Below are positions 1 to 6,697 of a stretch of DNA of 14,621 nucleotides, piece after piece (position 1 is the first letter of the stretch; each line of letters starts with the position of its first letter). The position numbers were made by a program, and so were the translations under genes. The DNA is from an uncultured Clostridium sp. (GTDB taxonomy: Bacteria > Bacillota > Clostridia > Clostridiales > Clostridiaceae), in the NCBI GenBank assembly GCA_900543325.1, contig UQQU01000078.1, positions 1 to 14,621 of the forward strand. The letters are read 5' to 3'. The notes under the pieces were generated by a model. The model saw only the letters and a list, made by a program, of their open reading frames with translations, searched no databases and was not told where the DNA came from.

Positions 1-12
1 ATGAGTTTGTAA

Positions 13-41
13 AACCGCACCAAAACAAAGTTTTGGGGGTT
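13..41. other. Hairpin in the leader of the DUF1540 gene, possible terminator
   Basis: CCAAAAC (20-26) and GTTTTGG (30-36) pair perfectly around an AAA loop, and AACC (13-16) can extend the stem with GGTT (38-41) across a small internal loop. On the minus strand the stem is followed by a short T run, on the plus strand only by TTATG, so it could end an upstream minus-strand transcript or be the tail of whatever lies left of the window. The neighbouring bases 1-83 otherwise hold only a short open frame ending at 48 and the ribosome binding site of the next gene. Function inferred only from shape. Confidence 0.3.
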
Positions 42-83
42 ATGCAATAAACTAATTAATTAATATATAGAGGAGGATTAATT

Positions 84-242
84 ATGAAACATAATGAAAG
101 CATCGGTTGTACTGTTACTGAGTGCAAATTTCATTGCCAAGAGGATAATTATTGTACATTAAATCACATTCAAGTGGTTACTCACACTAGTTATGCATCT
201 AGCAAAGAATGTACCGATTGTGGTAGCTTCGTAAAAAAATGA
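84..242 (+). CDS. DUF1540 domain small cysteine-rich protein
   Basis: This 52-residue protein starts at an ATG preceded by a perfect AGGAGG (71-76) at good spacing. It has six cysteines, C9, C14, C18, C24, C43 and C46, in the DUF1540 pattern: C-x4-C-x3-C-x5-C-x-L near the N-terminus, then a final C-x2-C-G-S-F. The whole protein is essentially one domain, and the ending CGSFVKK is typical. The biochemical role of DUF1540 is not established; the paired cysteines suggest metal binding, which is inference. There is no signal peptide or membrane segment, so it is probably cytoplasmic. It is monocistronic by appearance, with a terminator right after the stop codon. DUF1540 assignment is from recognition of the motif spacing. 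Confidence 0.85.
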   Translation: MKHNESIGCTVTECKFHCQEDNYCTLNHIQVVTHTSYASSKECTDCGSFVKK

Positions 243-256
243 TACTGCTTATATAA

Positions 257-282
257 AGGGTAGTCCTAAACTACCCTCTTTT
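257..282 (+). terminator. Intrinsic terminator after the DUF1540 gene
   Basis: AGGGTAG (257-263) pairs with CTACCCT (271-277) around a seven-base loop, and TCTTTT follows directly. It lies 14 bases after the stop codon. A second, purely AT-rich hairpin follows at 296-319 (AACAATAAA against TTTATTGTT); it may be backup or chance in such AT-rich DNA. Confidence 0.8.
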
Positions 283-363
283 AATCTTTTTACTTAACAA
301 TAAATAAATTTTTATTGTTTTAAACATACTAAATATTATTAATAATTTTAAGGAGTGAAACAA

Positions 364-1023
364 ATGAAAAAAATTGTATGTTTTCTTTTAGCAATATTAA
401 CCTTGCCATCTATGCTACTTTGTAGTTTACCAGTATCTGCAACTTGCATAGAAAACCCTTATTCACAATTTATAGATGATCCTTATTATGAAGTTACACA
501 TGATTATATTAATGGCATAGTATCTAAGCTCTCTAATCTTCCTGCTTCAGGTAGCGGTTGTATAAATTATTTAGCAGAAGAAATCTTATTACATAGAGCT
601 ATATTATTTGCAACTCATAATATAGAAAGCTATTCAAGCAATCCAGAGTTAACTGATATTAGTGATGATATGATTGATAACTATACTGGTGAATTAAAAG
701 AAATGAGAATTGAATTATCTAGGTTAATTGATACTTATGGTAAAAGTAAGGAGCAATTTAAAGAAGATACTGAATATATAAAACAATATAAAGTAATTAT
801 AGATAAGCTTCAAAAGGACTTAGCGGAGGTTAAATCTTCTGACAGTAATGAAATATCATATATAAAACAAGCAATTGCAATTTTACAAGCATCTCATGAT
901 ATTTCAGCACTAGATAATAAATGTGCTAAAAGTGAATTGGTTAAAGAAATTTCTAAGAATGAAGTTACAAATACTGAAGCTTATATTTCTAGATTAAAAA
1001 CACTTGAAGCAGCATTAAAGTAA
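364..1023 (+). CDS. Unrecognised secreted, mostly helical protein
   Basis: I do not recognise this 219-residue protein. The ATG at 364 is the better start: AGGAG (351-355) lies eight bases upstream, whereas the GTG at 355 overlaps that site. Residues 1-26 form a classical signal peptide: two lysines, a hydrophobic core, and a probable signal peptidase I site after VSA (A26). No proper lipobox is seen, so release or wall association is more likely than lipid anchoring. The mature part begins with an aromatic, Asp-rich stretch (31-50). From about residue 97 it is charged and helical with coiled-coil character, including LKEMRIELSRLIDTYG (111-126) and YKVIIDKLQKDLAEV (142-156). Mature cysteines are C28, C66 and C187. 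No catalytic motif or repeat is evident. It stands alone between two terminators. An extracellular helical-bundle role is inference. Confidence 0.8.
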   Translation: MKKIVCFLLAILTLPSMLLCSLPVSATCIENPYSQFIDDPYYEVTHDYINGIVSKLSNLPASGSGCINYLAEEILLHRAILFATHNIESYSSNPELTDISDDMIDNYTGELKEMRIELSRLIDTYGKSKEQFKEDTEYIKQYKVIIDKLQKDLAEVKSSDSNEISYIKQAIAILQASHDISALDNKCAKSELVKEISKNEVTNTEAYISRLKTLEAALK

Positions 1024-1024
1024 T

Positions 1025-1071
1025 AAAAAAGTTAAGAAGTTAAGTAAAAAAACTTAACTTCTTAACTTTTT
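1025..1071. terminator. Bidirectional intrinsic terminator
   Basis: A perfect 15-bp stem (1031-1045 with 1052-1066) closes on a six-A loop, with an A run before it and a T run after it. It therefore reads as an intrinsic terminator on both strands. It sits between the convergent stops of the secreted protein (1023) and the PAP2 gene (1083) and probably serves both. Confidence 0.9.
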
Positions 1072-1082
1072 ATTATTATTTC

Positions 1083-1913
1083 TTAAACTTTAAATTTCTT
1101 AAATATCATAGGATATACTCCTATTCCAGTTAAACTTATTAATAAGTATCTTATAAATGAAAATATTGTTCCACTTGGTAATAGAACTTTTAATCCAACT
1201 TGTAATGCTAATAGTATTAATATTCCTAATAATACTCTTATTATTTTATTTCCATTACTTGTTTCTACCGAAAAATTAACATATTTCTTTTCAATATATA
1301 TTCCAATTATGAATCCTAGATAAGTTCCCATTCCCTTAATAAAATCTGCAGAGTGTGCAAAAGTTAATGCAGGAATAAATATTACAAATGTTATTACATA
1401 TAACAACATTTTATTTTCAAATTTATTGTATAACTTATAACATATTAGAGATGTTAATATCCCCAAAATTCCCCCAACTATAACATCTTTGGGATAATGA
1501 ACTCCTAAGTATAATCTAGAAAACCCAATTAAAATAATCATTATAGTTGCAATAATATCCATTGCTCTCTTTTTTAAATAAATTGCTATAGCTCCATAAA
1601 ATGAAGACGCACTTTGAGTATGTCCGCTAGGAAATGAATATCCTGTTGCAGTTTGTTCCCTTAATGTTCTAATACCCTCTTCCCCTATTGGTCTTTTCAT
1701 TTTAAAAATATCCTTTATTGTATTATTTAAAAGTACACTAGTTAAAACAGAATAGGCTATATATTCTCCAAACTTTTTATCTAATGCCCAATAAACAATT
1801 GCTATTATTGATATAATTACTATTTGTTCACCACATATAGTTATAAGTTGAAATAAAAAATCCAAAAATGGATTTGCTATGCTTTGAATATGTCTTAAAA
1901 TTTCTAACTCCAT
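1083..1913 (-). CDS. PAP2 superfamily membrane phosphatase
   Basis: This 276-residue integral membrane protein carries all three parts of the PAP2 (type 2 phosphatidic acid phosphatase) signature. The first is K-x6-RP (K67 to R74-P75), the second PSGH (95-98), the third SR-x5-H-x3-D (S132-R133, H139, D143). H98 and H139 are the expected catalytic histidines. About six to eight hydrophobic segments span the length, with extra ones after the third motif (roughly 169-187, 195-207, 225-245, 252-270). Family members remove phosphate from lipid phosphates or undecaprenyl pyrophosphate; the substrate cannot be told here. The start is an ATG with GGGGAGG closely upstream. It lies 22 bases after the M20 amidohydrolase gene on the same strand, so the two are probably co-transcribed, though no functional link is known to me. 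Downstream is a strong shared terminator. Confidence 0.9.
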   Translation of the reverse strand: MELEILRHIQSIANPFLDFLFQLITICGEQIVIISIIAIVYWALDKKFGEYIAYSVLTSVLLNNTIKDIFKMKRPIGEEGIRTLREQTATGYSFPSGHTQSASSFYGAIAIYLKKRAMDIIATIMIILIGFSRLYLGVHYPKDVIVGGILGILTSLICYKLYNKFENKMLLYVITFVIFIPALTFAHSADFIKGMGTYLGFIIGIYIEKKYVNFSVETSNGNKIIRVLLGILILLALQVGLKVLLPSGTIFSFIRYLLISLTGIGVYPMIFKKFKV

Positions 1914-1935
1914 ACTTTCCTCCCCATATTAGCAA

Positions 1936-3117
1936 TTAAAAAGATTTTTTTGTCTCTTTACTTGTGGCTTCTAAAGCATATGCTACATATAATTCTGTAC
2001 TTATCAATACAGCTCTTTCATCTATATTAAATTTATCATTATGATTTGGATAGTCCCTACCAATTTCTTCATTACCGGCCCCTACAAACACAAATACTCC
2101 TGGAATTCTTTTTTGATATATAGAGAAATCCTCCCCCAACATCATTCTTGGTACTTTTATAATATCTTCTTCCGCAAATATTTTCTTAGCGGCATCTAAA
2201 GCTGTTTTTACTGCTTCACCATCATTAATTACTGCTGGATGATGTGCAACATCATATTCAACACTTGCAGTTGCTCCATATGCTAATGCTGTACTATATG
2301 CAATTCTTTTAATTGATGTTTGAATATGTTTAGCTGTTGTTGCATTAAAACTCCTTATTGTCCCTTCTATTATAGCATCTCCAGAAATAATATTATGTGT
2401 TTCTCCTGATTGAATATGACCCACAGTTACTACTGCAGAATTAACTGGATCTATTTCCCTACTAATTATAGATTGTAAATTCATTACTATAGCTGCACAA
2501 ACTAAAGTTGCATCTACACATTGATGTGGTTTACCAGCATGCCCTGATCTTCCTGTAACTTTTATTGTAAATTTATTTGATGCAGCCATTCTTGGCCCTT
2601 CTTCTATAGAAATTTTACCACATTCTATGTCCCCAAATACATGTAATCCAAAAATTTCATCTACATCATCTAAATATCCATGTTCAGAAATTAACTTTGC
2701 TCCACATGAATTTTCTTCTGCAGGTTGAAATATAAGAATAATCTTTCCTGGAATACTATCCTCATATTTTTTTAATATCATAGCTGCACCAAGTAATGAT
2801 GCCATATGTGCATCATGTCCACAAGCATGCATTATTCCTTTATTTTCTGAAGCATACCTAACATCTGTATTTTCTTGTATCCTTAAAGCATCCATATCTG
2901 CCCTTAATGCAATTACTCTACCATCTCCTTTACCAATGGTAGCAATTACTTCTGTTTTTATTCCCTCTTCATATTTAACACCTATTTTATCTAACTCTTC
3001 TTTAATCCTTTTAGATGTTCTATATTCTTCCATACTTAATTCAGGATACTTATGAAAATCCTTTCTTAATGAAATTATATAATTACTTATAAGTTTTGTT
3101 TCTTTTAAAATATCCAT
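1936..3117 (-). CDS. M20-family metallo-amidohydrolase (N-acyl-amino-acid amidohydrolase type)
   Basis: This 393-residue protein is full length for the M20D family, whose members hydrolyse N-acyl amino acids, hippurate or similar amides using two metal ions. Visible landmarks in order are RADMDAL (72-78), the metal-binding HACGHDAH (97-104, C99 and H101), PAEE (132-135, catalytic and metal-binding glutamates), GLHV (H159), SGHAGKPH (191-198, dimerisation domain), and PNHNDKF (357-363, H359 as last metal ligand). No signal peptide is seen, so it is cytoplasmic. The ATG start has an AGGGGTGA ribosome binding site. It is the first gene of a probable two-gene unit with the PAP2 phosphatase and is transcribed divergently from the GerMN lipoprotein. 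The exact substrate is unknown; annotations such as hippurate hydrolase or IAA-amino acid hydrolase would all fit the family. Confidence 0.9.
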   Translation of the reverse strand: MDILKETKLISNYIISLRKDFHKYPELSMEEYRTSKRIKEELDKIGVKYEEGIKTEVIATIGKGDGRVIALRADMDALRIQENTDVRYASENKGIMHACGHDAHMASLLGAAMILKKYEDSIPGKIILIFQPAEENSCGAKLISEHGYLDDVDEIFGLHVFGDIECGKISIEEGPRMAASNKFTIKVTGRSGHAGKPHQCVDATLVCAAIVMNLQSIISREIDPVNSAVVTVGHIQSGETHNIISGDAIIEGTIRSFNATTAKHIQTSIKRIAYSTALAYGATASVEYDVAHHPAVINDGEAVKTALDAAKKIFAEEDIIKVPRMMLGEDFSIYQKRIPGVFVFVGAGNEEIGRDYPNHNDKFNIDERAVLISTELYVAYALEATSKETKKSF

Positions 3118-3137
3118 AATTAATCACCCCTTTTTAA

Positions 3138-3166
3138 ATTATATATTTTTTTGTAAATATTGTATA
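3138..3166 (-). promoter_or_regulatory. Candidate sigma-A promoter for the amidohydrolase-PAP2 unit
   Basis: On the minus strand, TATACA (3161-3166) and TATAAT (3138-3143) are separated by 17 bases, just upstream of the M20 gene. The -10 is perfect and the -35 matches four of six positions, but chance matches are easy in DNA this AT-rich. Confidence 0.4.
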
Positions 3167-3192
3167 TTATTTTAAATAAATCATTTAATTAT

Positions 3193-3221
3193 TTGTAAAT
3201 ATATGGTAATATTTTTATGTT
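3193..3221 (+). promoter_or_regulatory. Candidate sigma-A promoter for the GerMN lipoprotein
   Basis: TTGTAA (3193-3198) and TATGTT (3216-3221) are separated by 17 bases and lie 25 bases before the lipoprotein start. I see no clear sporulation sigma factor signature. Chance matches are easy in such AT-rich DNA. Confidence 0.35.
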
Positions 3222-3245
3222 AAGTAATTTATGTGAGGTGAAATT

Positions 3246-3983
3246 ATGAAAAGAAAACTATTAATTTTAAGTTGTACTGTTGTTTTATGCTTATCCTTAA
3301 CATCCTGTGGATTAAAAAGTGCAATTACCGGGGATAAAACAGCTAGTACTGATGATTCAAAGGCTACAGAAACTGTTTCTGAAAATCAAGATGACGTAAC
3401 AAATAATGAGACTACTAATGAAAATACTAATACTGCTTCTGATGAAGAAACTTCTGATGATGCAATTTTAACTAATAATAATTCATTTGTAGAAAATAAC
3501 TCTTCTACTTCTGATGTTACTCCAGATAAATCTGCAATTTCATCAACTACTAATACAGTCAATAGAGATTGTAGAGTTTTTTACTTTAATAAAGTAGATC
3601 TTAAAACTTATTGCATTGATACAAATGTGACAGTTACTGATAATGCCTTTGTTACTGCATTAACAGAAAAATTATATTCAGCTCCTAATAATAATAATAA
3701 CTTTGTTGTATTATCTAAGGATTATGGAGTAAGCTCTGCAACATTAAATTATGATACTAATGTCTTAACTGTTGTATTTAATGAAAACTTTATTAAAGAT
3801 ATGGAACTTTCTACTGAAATAGCTAATGGAGTTATAGGTGCAGTAGTAAATACTTATGGGTATAATTATGGTGTAGATAAAGTTGCTGTTTATTTTGGCG
3901 ATGAATTATATACTGGACTTGATGGAACATCAGCTACTGGATATTCTACAGTAAATTATAGTAATGTATTAAAACTTGATTAA
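3246..3983 (+). CDS. GerMN-domain lipoprotein
   Basis: This 245-residue protein is an exported lipoprotein: residues 1-20 are a basic start plus hydrophobic core, followed by the lipobox LTSC with C21 as the lipidated cysteine. Residues 30-107 are a low-complexity, acidic Ser/Thr/Asn/Asp/Glu linker. From about 108 to 225 it matches the GerMN domain (named from the GerM sporulation and germination protein): a RVFYFNK strand (110-116), an ALTEKLYSAP helix (138-147), a long NENFIKD stretch (179-185), and a conserved region ending KVAVYFGDE (212-220). It probably sits on the outer face of the membrane. The GerMN fold has been linked to sporulation and germination, but many family members are uncharacterised. 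It has a GAGGTG ribosome binding site, stands alone and is divergent from the M20 gene. Domain call from recognition of sequence pattern. Confidence 0.8.
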   Translation: MKRKLLILSCTVVLCLSLTSCGLKSAITGDKTASTDDSKATETVSENQDDVTNNETTNENTNTASDEETSDDAILTNNNSFVENNSSTSDVTPDKSAISSTTNTVNRDCRVFYFNKVDLKTYCIDTNVTVTDNAFVTALTEKLYSAPNNNNNFVVLSKDYGVSSATLNYDTNVLTVVFNENFIKDMELSTEIANGVIGAVVNTYGYNYGVDKVAVYFGDELYTGLDGTSATGYSTVNYSNVLKLD

Positions 3984-3990
3984 TAAATAA

Positions 3991-4038
3991 TTAAGCAGTA
4001 AATAGGTTAACATAACTTTTAATCTATTTACTGCTTAA
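3991..4038. terminator. Long hairpin between convergent genes, probable terminator
   Basis: A 20-bp stem (3991-4010 with 4019-4038, one G-T pair) closes on an eight-base loop between the stops of the lipoprotein (3983) and the exporter-like gene (4042). A clean T run is missing on the plus strand, and on the minus strand the following bases are only T-rich (TTATTTATTA), so it may end transcription less efficiently than the 1025-1071 hairpin. Confidence 0.6.
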
Positions 4039-4041
4039 ATC

Positions 4042-5004
4042 CTAATGATTTTTCATAGTTGTAAAGAAATTTCTTTTTATTAATAAAAACTCTTCCATAT
4101 CATTTAAAAATTGAAGTAATTGAGCTCTACTCTCAAATTCCTCTCTAGTCTTTGGTAATTCCATTTTCTTAAATTCACTTCTTAAAATATCTAAATCCCT
4201 TAATAATAATTTACAATCATTCATTTCACTTATATTTTCTGCAACACATAAAGTAAAATCTGCCATAACATTCATTTGCTCAACAGGTATATTAAATCTC
4301 TGAAAGTGTAATCTCATTCTTTTTATTGTATCAAACTGATTAATTCTCATATTTATATAGTCTGTGTAATATGATGAACTTTTAAAAAAGTGGTTATTTA
4401 CTATCTTATAAGCAGTTTCCTTGCTTTCATATAATCGCTTTTCAACTTCATTTATAATTTTTTGCTCATCAATATCTACTGTATGAGTTATTAATGACTT
4501 TGACATTTTGCTTATTATAATTCTATAATGTTCTTCAATCCACTCTTTATCATCCTTGAACTTATCTTCAAGAGAAGGCATAAAAATATTAGCAATTGCA
4601 GCTACACCTATTCCAATTATCATTAGTAATATTTCGTTAAAAATTAATGCAATTGTTATATTATCTGCAACTAAAAAATGTGTTGATAAAACTACTGATG
4701 GTACCATTCCTTCTTGCACTTTTAATCTTGAAGTAAGTGGTATTAAAATTATTAAAAACAATCCAAAAATCAATGGTCTATTTCCTAATAAACTATATAG
4801 TATTACTGATAATAAAATCCCAATACTACAGGCAACTATTCTTTTATAACTTATTATTAATGCCTTTTTTCTAGTATCTTGTATACTTAATATAGCAATA
4901 ACAGCTCCAACTGTTGCATACTGTAGTCCTAGTATATTACCTATGATTAAGGCTATAGTTGCTGATATTGCCATTTTAAATGCTAAATTGTATATGTACT
5001 TCAA
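4042..5004 (-). CDS. Aromatic acid exporter (ArAE) family membrane protein
   Basis: This 320-residue protein has the two-part layout of the small Firmicute ArAE/FUSC-like family. An N-terminal membrane half has about five or six hydrophobic helices (roughly 5-25, 27-41, 50-73, 76-92, 103-140). A charged, helical cytoplasmic half follows (145-320). The early segment GLQYATVGAVIAILSIQDTR (26-45) and RLKVQEGMVPS (93-103) are typical. The family name comes from export of aromatic acids, but the substrate of this subfamily is not established. The start is a TTG at 5004; GAGGGG (5015-5020) lies ten bases upstream, whereas the next in-frame ATG (residue 11) has no ribosome binding site. It follows cbiJ after 125 bases on the same strand; a candidate promoter in that gap argues for separate expression. 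Confidence 0.8.
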   Translation of the reverse strand: MKYIYNLAFKMAISATIALIIGNILGLQYATVGAVIAILSIQDTRKKALIISYKRIVACSIGILLSVILYSLLGNRPLIFGLFLIILIPLTSRLKVQEGMVPSVVLSTHFLVADNITIALIFNEILLMIIGIGVAAIANIFMPSLEDKFKDDKEWIEEHYRIIISKMSKSLITHTVDIDEQKIINEVEKRLYESKETAYKIVNNHFFKSSSYYTDYINMRINQFDTIKRMRLHFQRFNIPVEQMNVMADFTLCVAENISEMNDCKLLLRDLDILRSEFKKMELPKTREEFESRAQLLQFLNDMEEFLLIKRNFFTTMKNH

Positions 5005-5041
5005 AGTCCTTCATCCCCTCTGTTTATATATTCCATATTAT

Positions 5042-5070
5042 ATAATAAGAATTAAATATATAAAATACAA
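5042..5070 (-). promoter_or_regulatory. Candidate sigma-A promoter for the ArAE-family gene
   Basis: On the minus strand TTGTAT (5065-5070) and TATTAT (5042-5047) are separated by 17 bases, 37 bases before the TTG start. No terminator is visible between cbiJ and this site, so some read-through from the cobalamin operon is possible. Confidence 0.4.
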
Positions 5071-5129
5071 TTTTTCCAGTAGATTAAATAGATAATTTGA
5101 AGTGATAAAATTCCTACCCCATTTTATTT

Positions 5130-5897
5130 CTATAAATAATTTAACCTTATAAAATCCATCATATTTTGTATATCATTAAATTCTTCTCCATAGTTTATTT
5201 CAGGTCTTTTTATTACAATTATCTTAACATCATTTTTAAATGCACTTTCTATTTTTTCTTCCATTCCACCTTCTAATCCGCTATCCTTAGTAATTAAGCA
5301 TCTAATTTTATACTCTTTAATAATTCCATTATTAATATGAATTCCAAAAGGCCCCTTAATTGCTACAATATTATCCATTGAAATTCCATTATCTAAAAGT
5401 TTACTTATTACTTTAGGTGATGGTAATATTCTATGTATAATTCTATTTTCTATATTTAAGGCATCTATCTTTAAAGCATTATTACTACCTGTAGTATTTA
5501 GTACATTTCCCTCTATACTTTTTAATACTTTTTCTAAATCTTCATATTTATCTATAAAAATTATATTTTCATTATCTTTTAAATCTGTAAAATAACTTTT
5601 TCTTTCATATCTTATATAATCAATATTCATTTTTCTACAAATATTAATTAATGTATTACTTACTTCACTTGCATAAGGGTGAGATCCATCTACAAAAACC
5701 TTAATTCCAAACTCTTTAACTAATTCCTCAAACTCAGCTTCATTAAGCGGCTTATAATTAAAATACTTTGCTTTAAAATCCTTATAAATTTCATATCCAT
5801 ACTGAGTAGCCGTAGAAACAACAATTTCATCAGTATATTTATTTATAAAAGATAAAATCTCCCTTCCTTCACCAGTTCCAAGAACAAATCCTATCAT
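5130..5897 (-). CDS. cbiJ: Cobalt-precorrin-6A reductase CbiJ
   Basis: CbiJ (CobK family) reduces the macrocycle of cobalt-precorrin-6A to cobalt-precorrin-6B with a nicotinamide cofactor in the cytoplasm. The preferred start is the ATG at 5897 (255 residues): GGAGG (5906-5910) lies eight bases upstream, while the earlier in-frame ATG at 5912 abuts that site and cannot use it. Landmarks are GTGEGR (7-12) at the N-terminus, DGSHPYA (70-76, where the family usually has D-[AG]-T/S-HPYA), TTGSNN (135-140), HRILPSP (155-161), GPF (182-184), and TKDSGLEGGMEEKIESA (203-219), the C-terminal conserved block. It is the last gene of the operon, separated from cbiH by an unusual 77-base gap with a hairpin. 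Confidence 0.93.
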   Translation of the reverse strand: MIGFVLGTGEGREILSFINKYTDEIVVSTATQYGYEIYKDFKAKYFNYKPLNEAEFEELVKEFGIKVFVDGSHPYASEVSNTLINICRKMNIDYIRYERKSYFTDLKDNENIIFIDKYEDLEKVLKSIEGNVLNTTGSNNALKIDALNIENRIIHRILPSPKVISKLLDNGISMDNIVAIKGPFGIHINNGIIKEYKIRCLITKDSGLEGGMEEKIESAFKNDVKIIVIKRPEINYGEEFNDIQNMMDFIRLNYL

Positions 5898-5923
5898 TAA
5901 CTTTACCTCCATAAAATTATAAA

Positions 5924-5960
5924 TGGTAAGCTGATTAAAAGATATTAATTCAACTTACCA
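5924..5960 (-). other. Intra-operon hairpin between cbiH and cbiJ
   Basis: TGGTAAG (5924-5930) pairs with CTTACCA (5954-5960). An inner stem TGATTAA (5932-5938) pairs with TTAATTCA (5945-5952) with one bulged base. On the transcribed strand it is followed by TTTATAATTTTA and then the cbiJ ribosome binding site. It could act as a partial terminator, a processing site or an mRNA stabiliser that sets cbiJ expression apart from the rest. The structure is seen; the role is inference. Confidence 0.5.
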
Positions 5961-5974
5961 CTATTAGCCTATTA

Positions 5975-6691
5975 TTATATATCATATCCTCTAGGTGTGA
6001 TAAACTTTCCATTTTTAATAAAGCTTTGTGAGTTACCCACAATAACTATAGAAAACATATCAACAACCTCTTCATCAAAATTCTCTAAGGTAAACATTCT
6101 AAATTCTTGTCCATCTCTTAATGCATGTCTAACAACAGCAACTGGAGTATCTAATTTTCTATACTCCTTAATTATTTCTATAGCCTCTCTTAAATAGTGC
6201 GGTCTTCCCTTACTTCTTGGATTATATAAAGATATAATCATATCTGAATCAGCAGCATTTCTTACTCTCTTTTTTATCAAATCATAAGGTGTCATTAAAT
6301 CGCTTAAGCTTATATTACAATTATCATGCATAAGCGGTGCCCCAATAACTGAACCTGCTGCACTTGAAGCTGTTACACCTGGTATTACTTCAACCTCTTC
6401 ATCATTTTGCATTTGAAGAATAAGTCCAGCCATTCCATAAATCCCTGAATCCCCAGTACTAATTAAAGCTACTATATTATCTTTAGATAATTCTAAAGCC
6501 TTTTTACATCTAGCTTCCTCTCCTCTCATTCCAGTAGAAAAAAGTTCTTTATTTTCTACTAAAGGTTTTATCATATCAATGTATTTGTTATATCCAACAA
6601 CAATATTACATTTCTCTATTGCTTCTTTTGCCTTTAACGTCATATGTTCTAATCCACCAGGACCTATTCCTATTACATATAATTTTCCCAC
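5975..6691 (-). CDS. cbiH: Cobalt-factor III / cobalt-precorrin-3B C17-methyltransferase CbiH
   Basis: CbiH methylates C17 of the cobalt tetrapyrrole with S-adenosylmethionine and drives ring contraction to cobalt-precorrin-4. The 238-residue protein has the canonical corrin methyltransferase order: GIGPGG (8-13), TGMRGEEARCKKAL (53-66), STGDSGIYGMAG (78-89) and PGVTASSAAGSVIGAPLMHD (104-123). The segment SLYNPRSKGRPHYL (154-167) separates CbiH/CobJ from the other paralogues in this operon. It lacks the long C-terminal extension with an iron-sulfur cluster known in some CbiH60-type enzymes. The start is GTG, with GGAG nine bases upstream inside the end of cbiG; the gap to cbiG is six bases, implying translational coupling. 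Confidence 0.95.
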   Translation of the reverse strand: MGKLYVIGIGPGGLEHMTLKAKEAIEKCNIVVGYNKYIDMIKPLVENKELFSTGMRGEEARCKKALELSKDNIVALISTGDSGIYGMAGLILQMQNDEEVEVIPGVTASSAAGSVIGAPLMHDNCNISLSDLMTPYDLIKKRVRNAADSDMIISLYNPRSKGRPHYLREAIEIIKEYRKLDTPVAVVRHALRDGQEFRMFTLENFDEEVVDMFSIVIVGNSQSFIKNGKFITPRGYDI

Positions 6692-6697
6692 TTCAGT

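Noticed and set aside
3..48. Open frame at the left edge as the tail of an upstream gene
   Set aside because: Only 15 codons are visible, they run through a hairpin, and no composition or family signal supports coding; it cannot be told from chance.
315..343. Sigma-A promoter directly before the secreted protein gene
   Set aside because: TTGTTT and ATTAAT at 17-base spacing are weak matches, and a start of transcription there would leave almost no room for the ribosome binding site at 351-355.
5012..5014. ATG just upstream of the ArAE gene as its start
   Set aside because: It is out of frame with the gene and leads to a stop after twelve codons, and its would-be ribosome binding site GAGGGG touches the ATG with no spacing.
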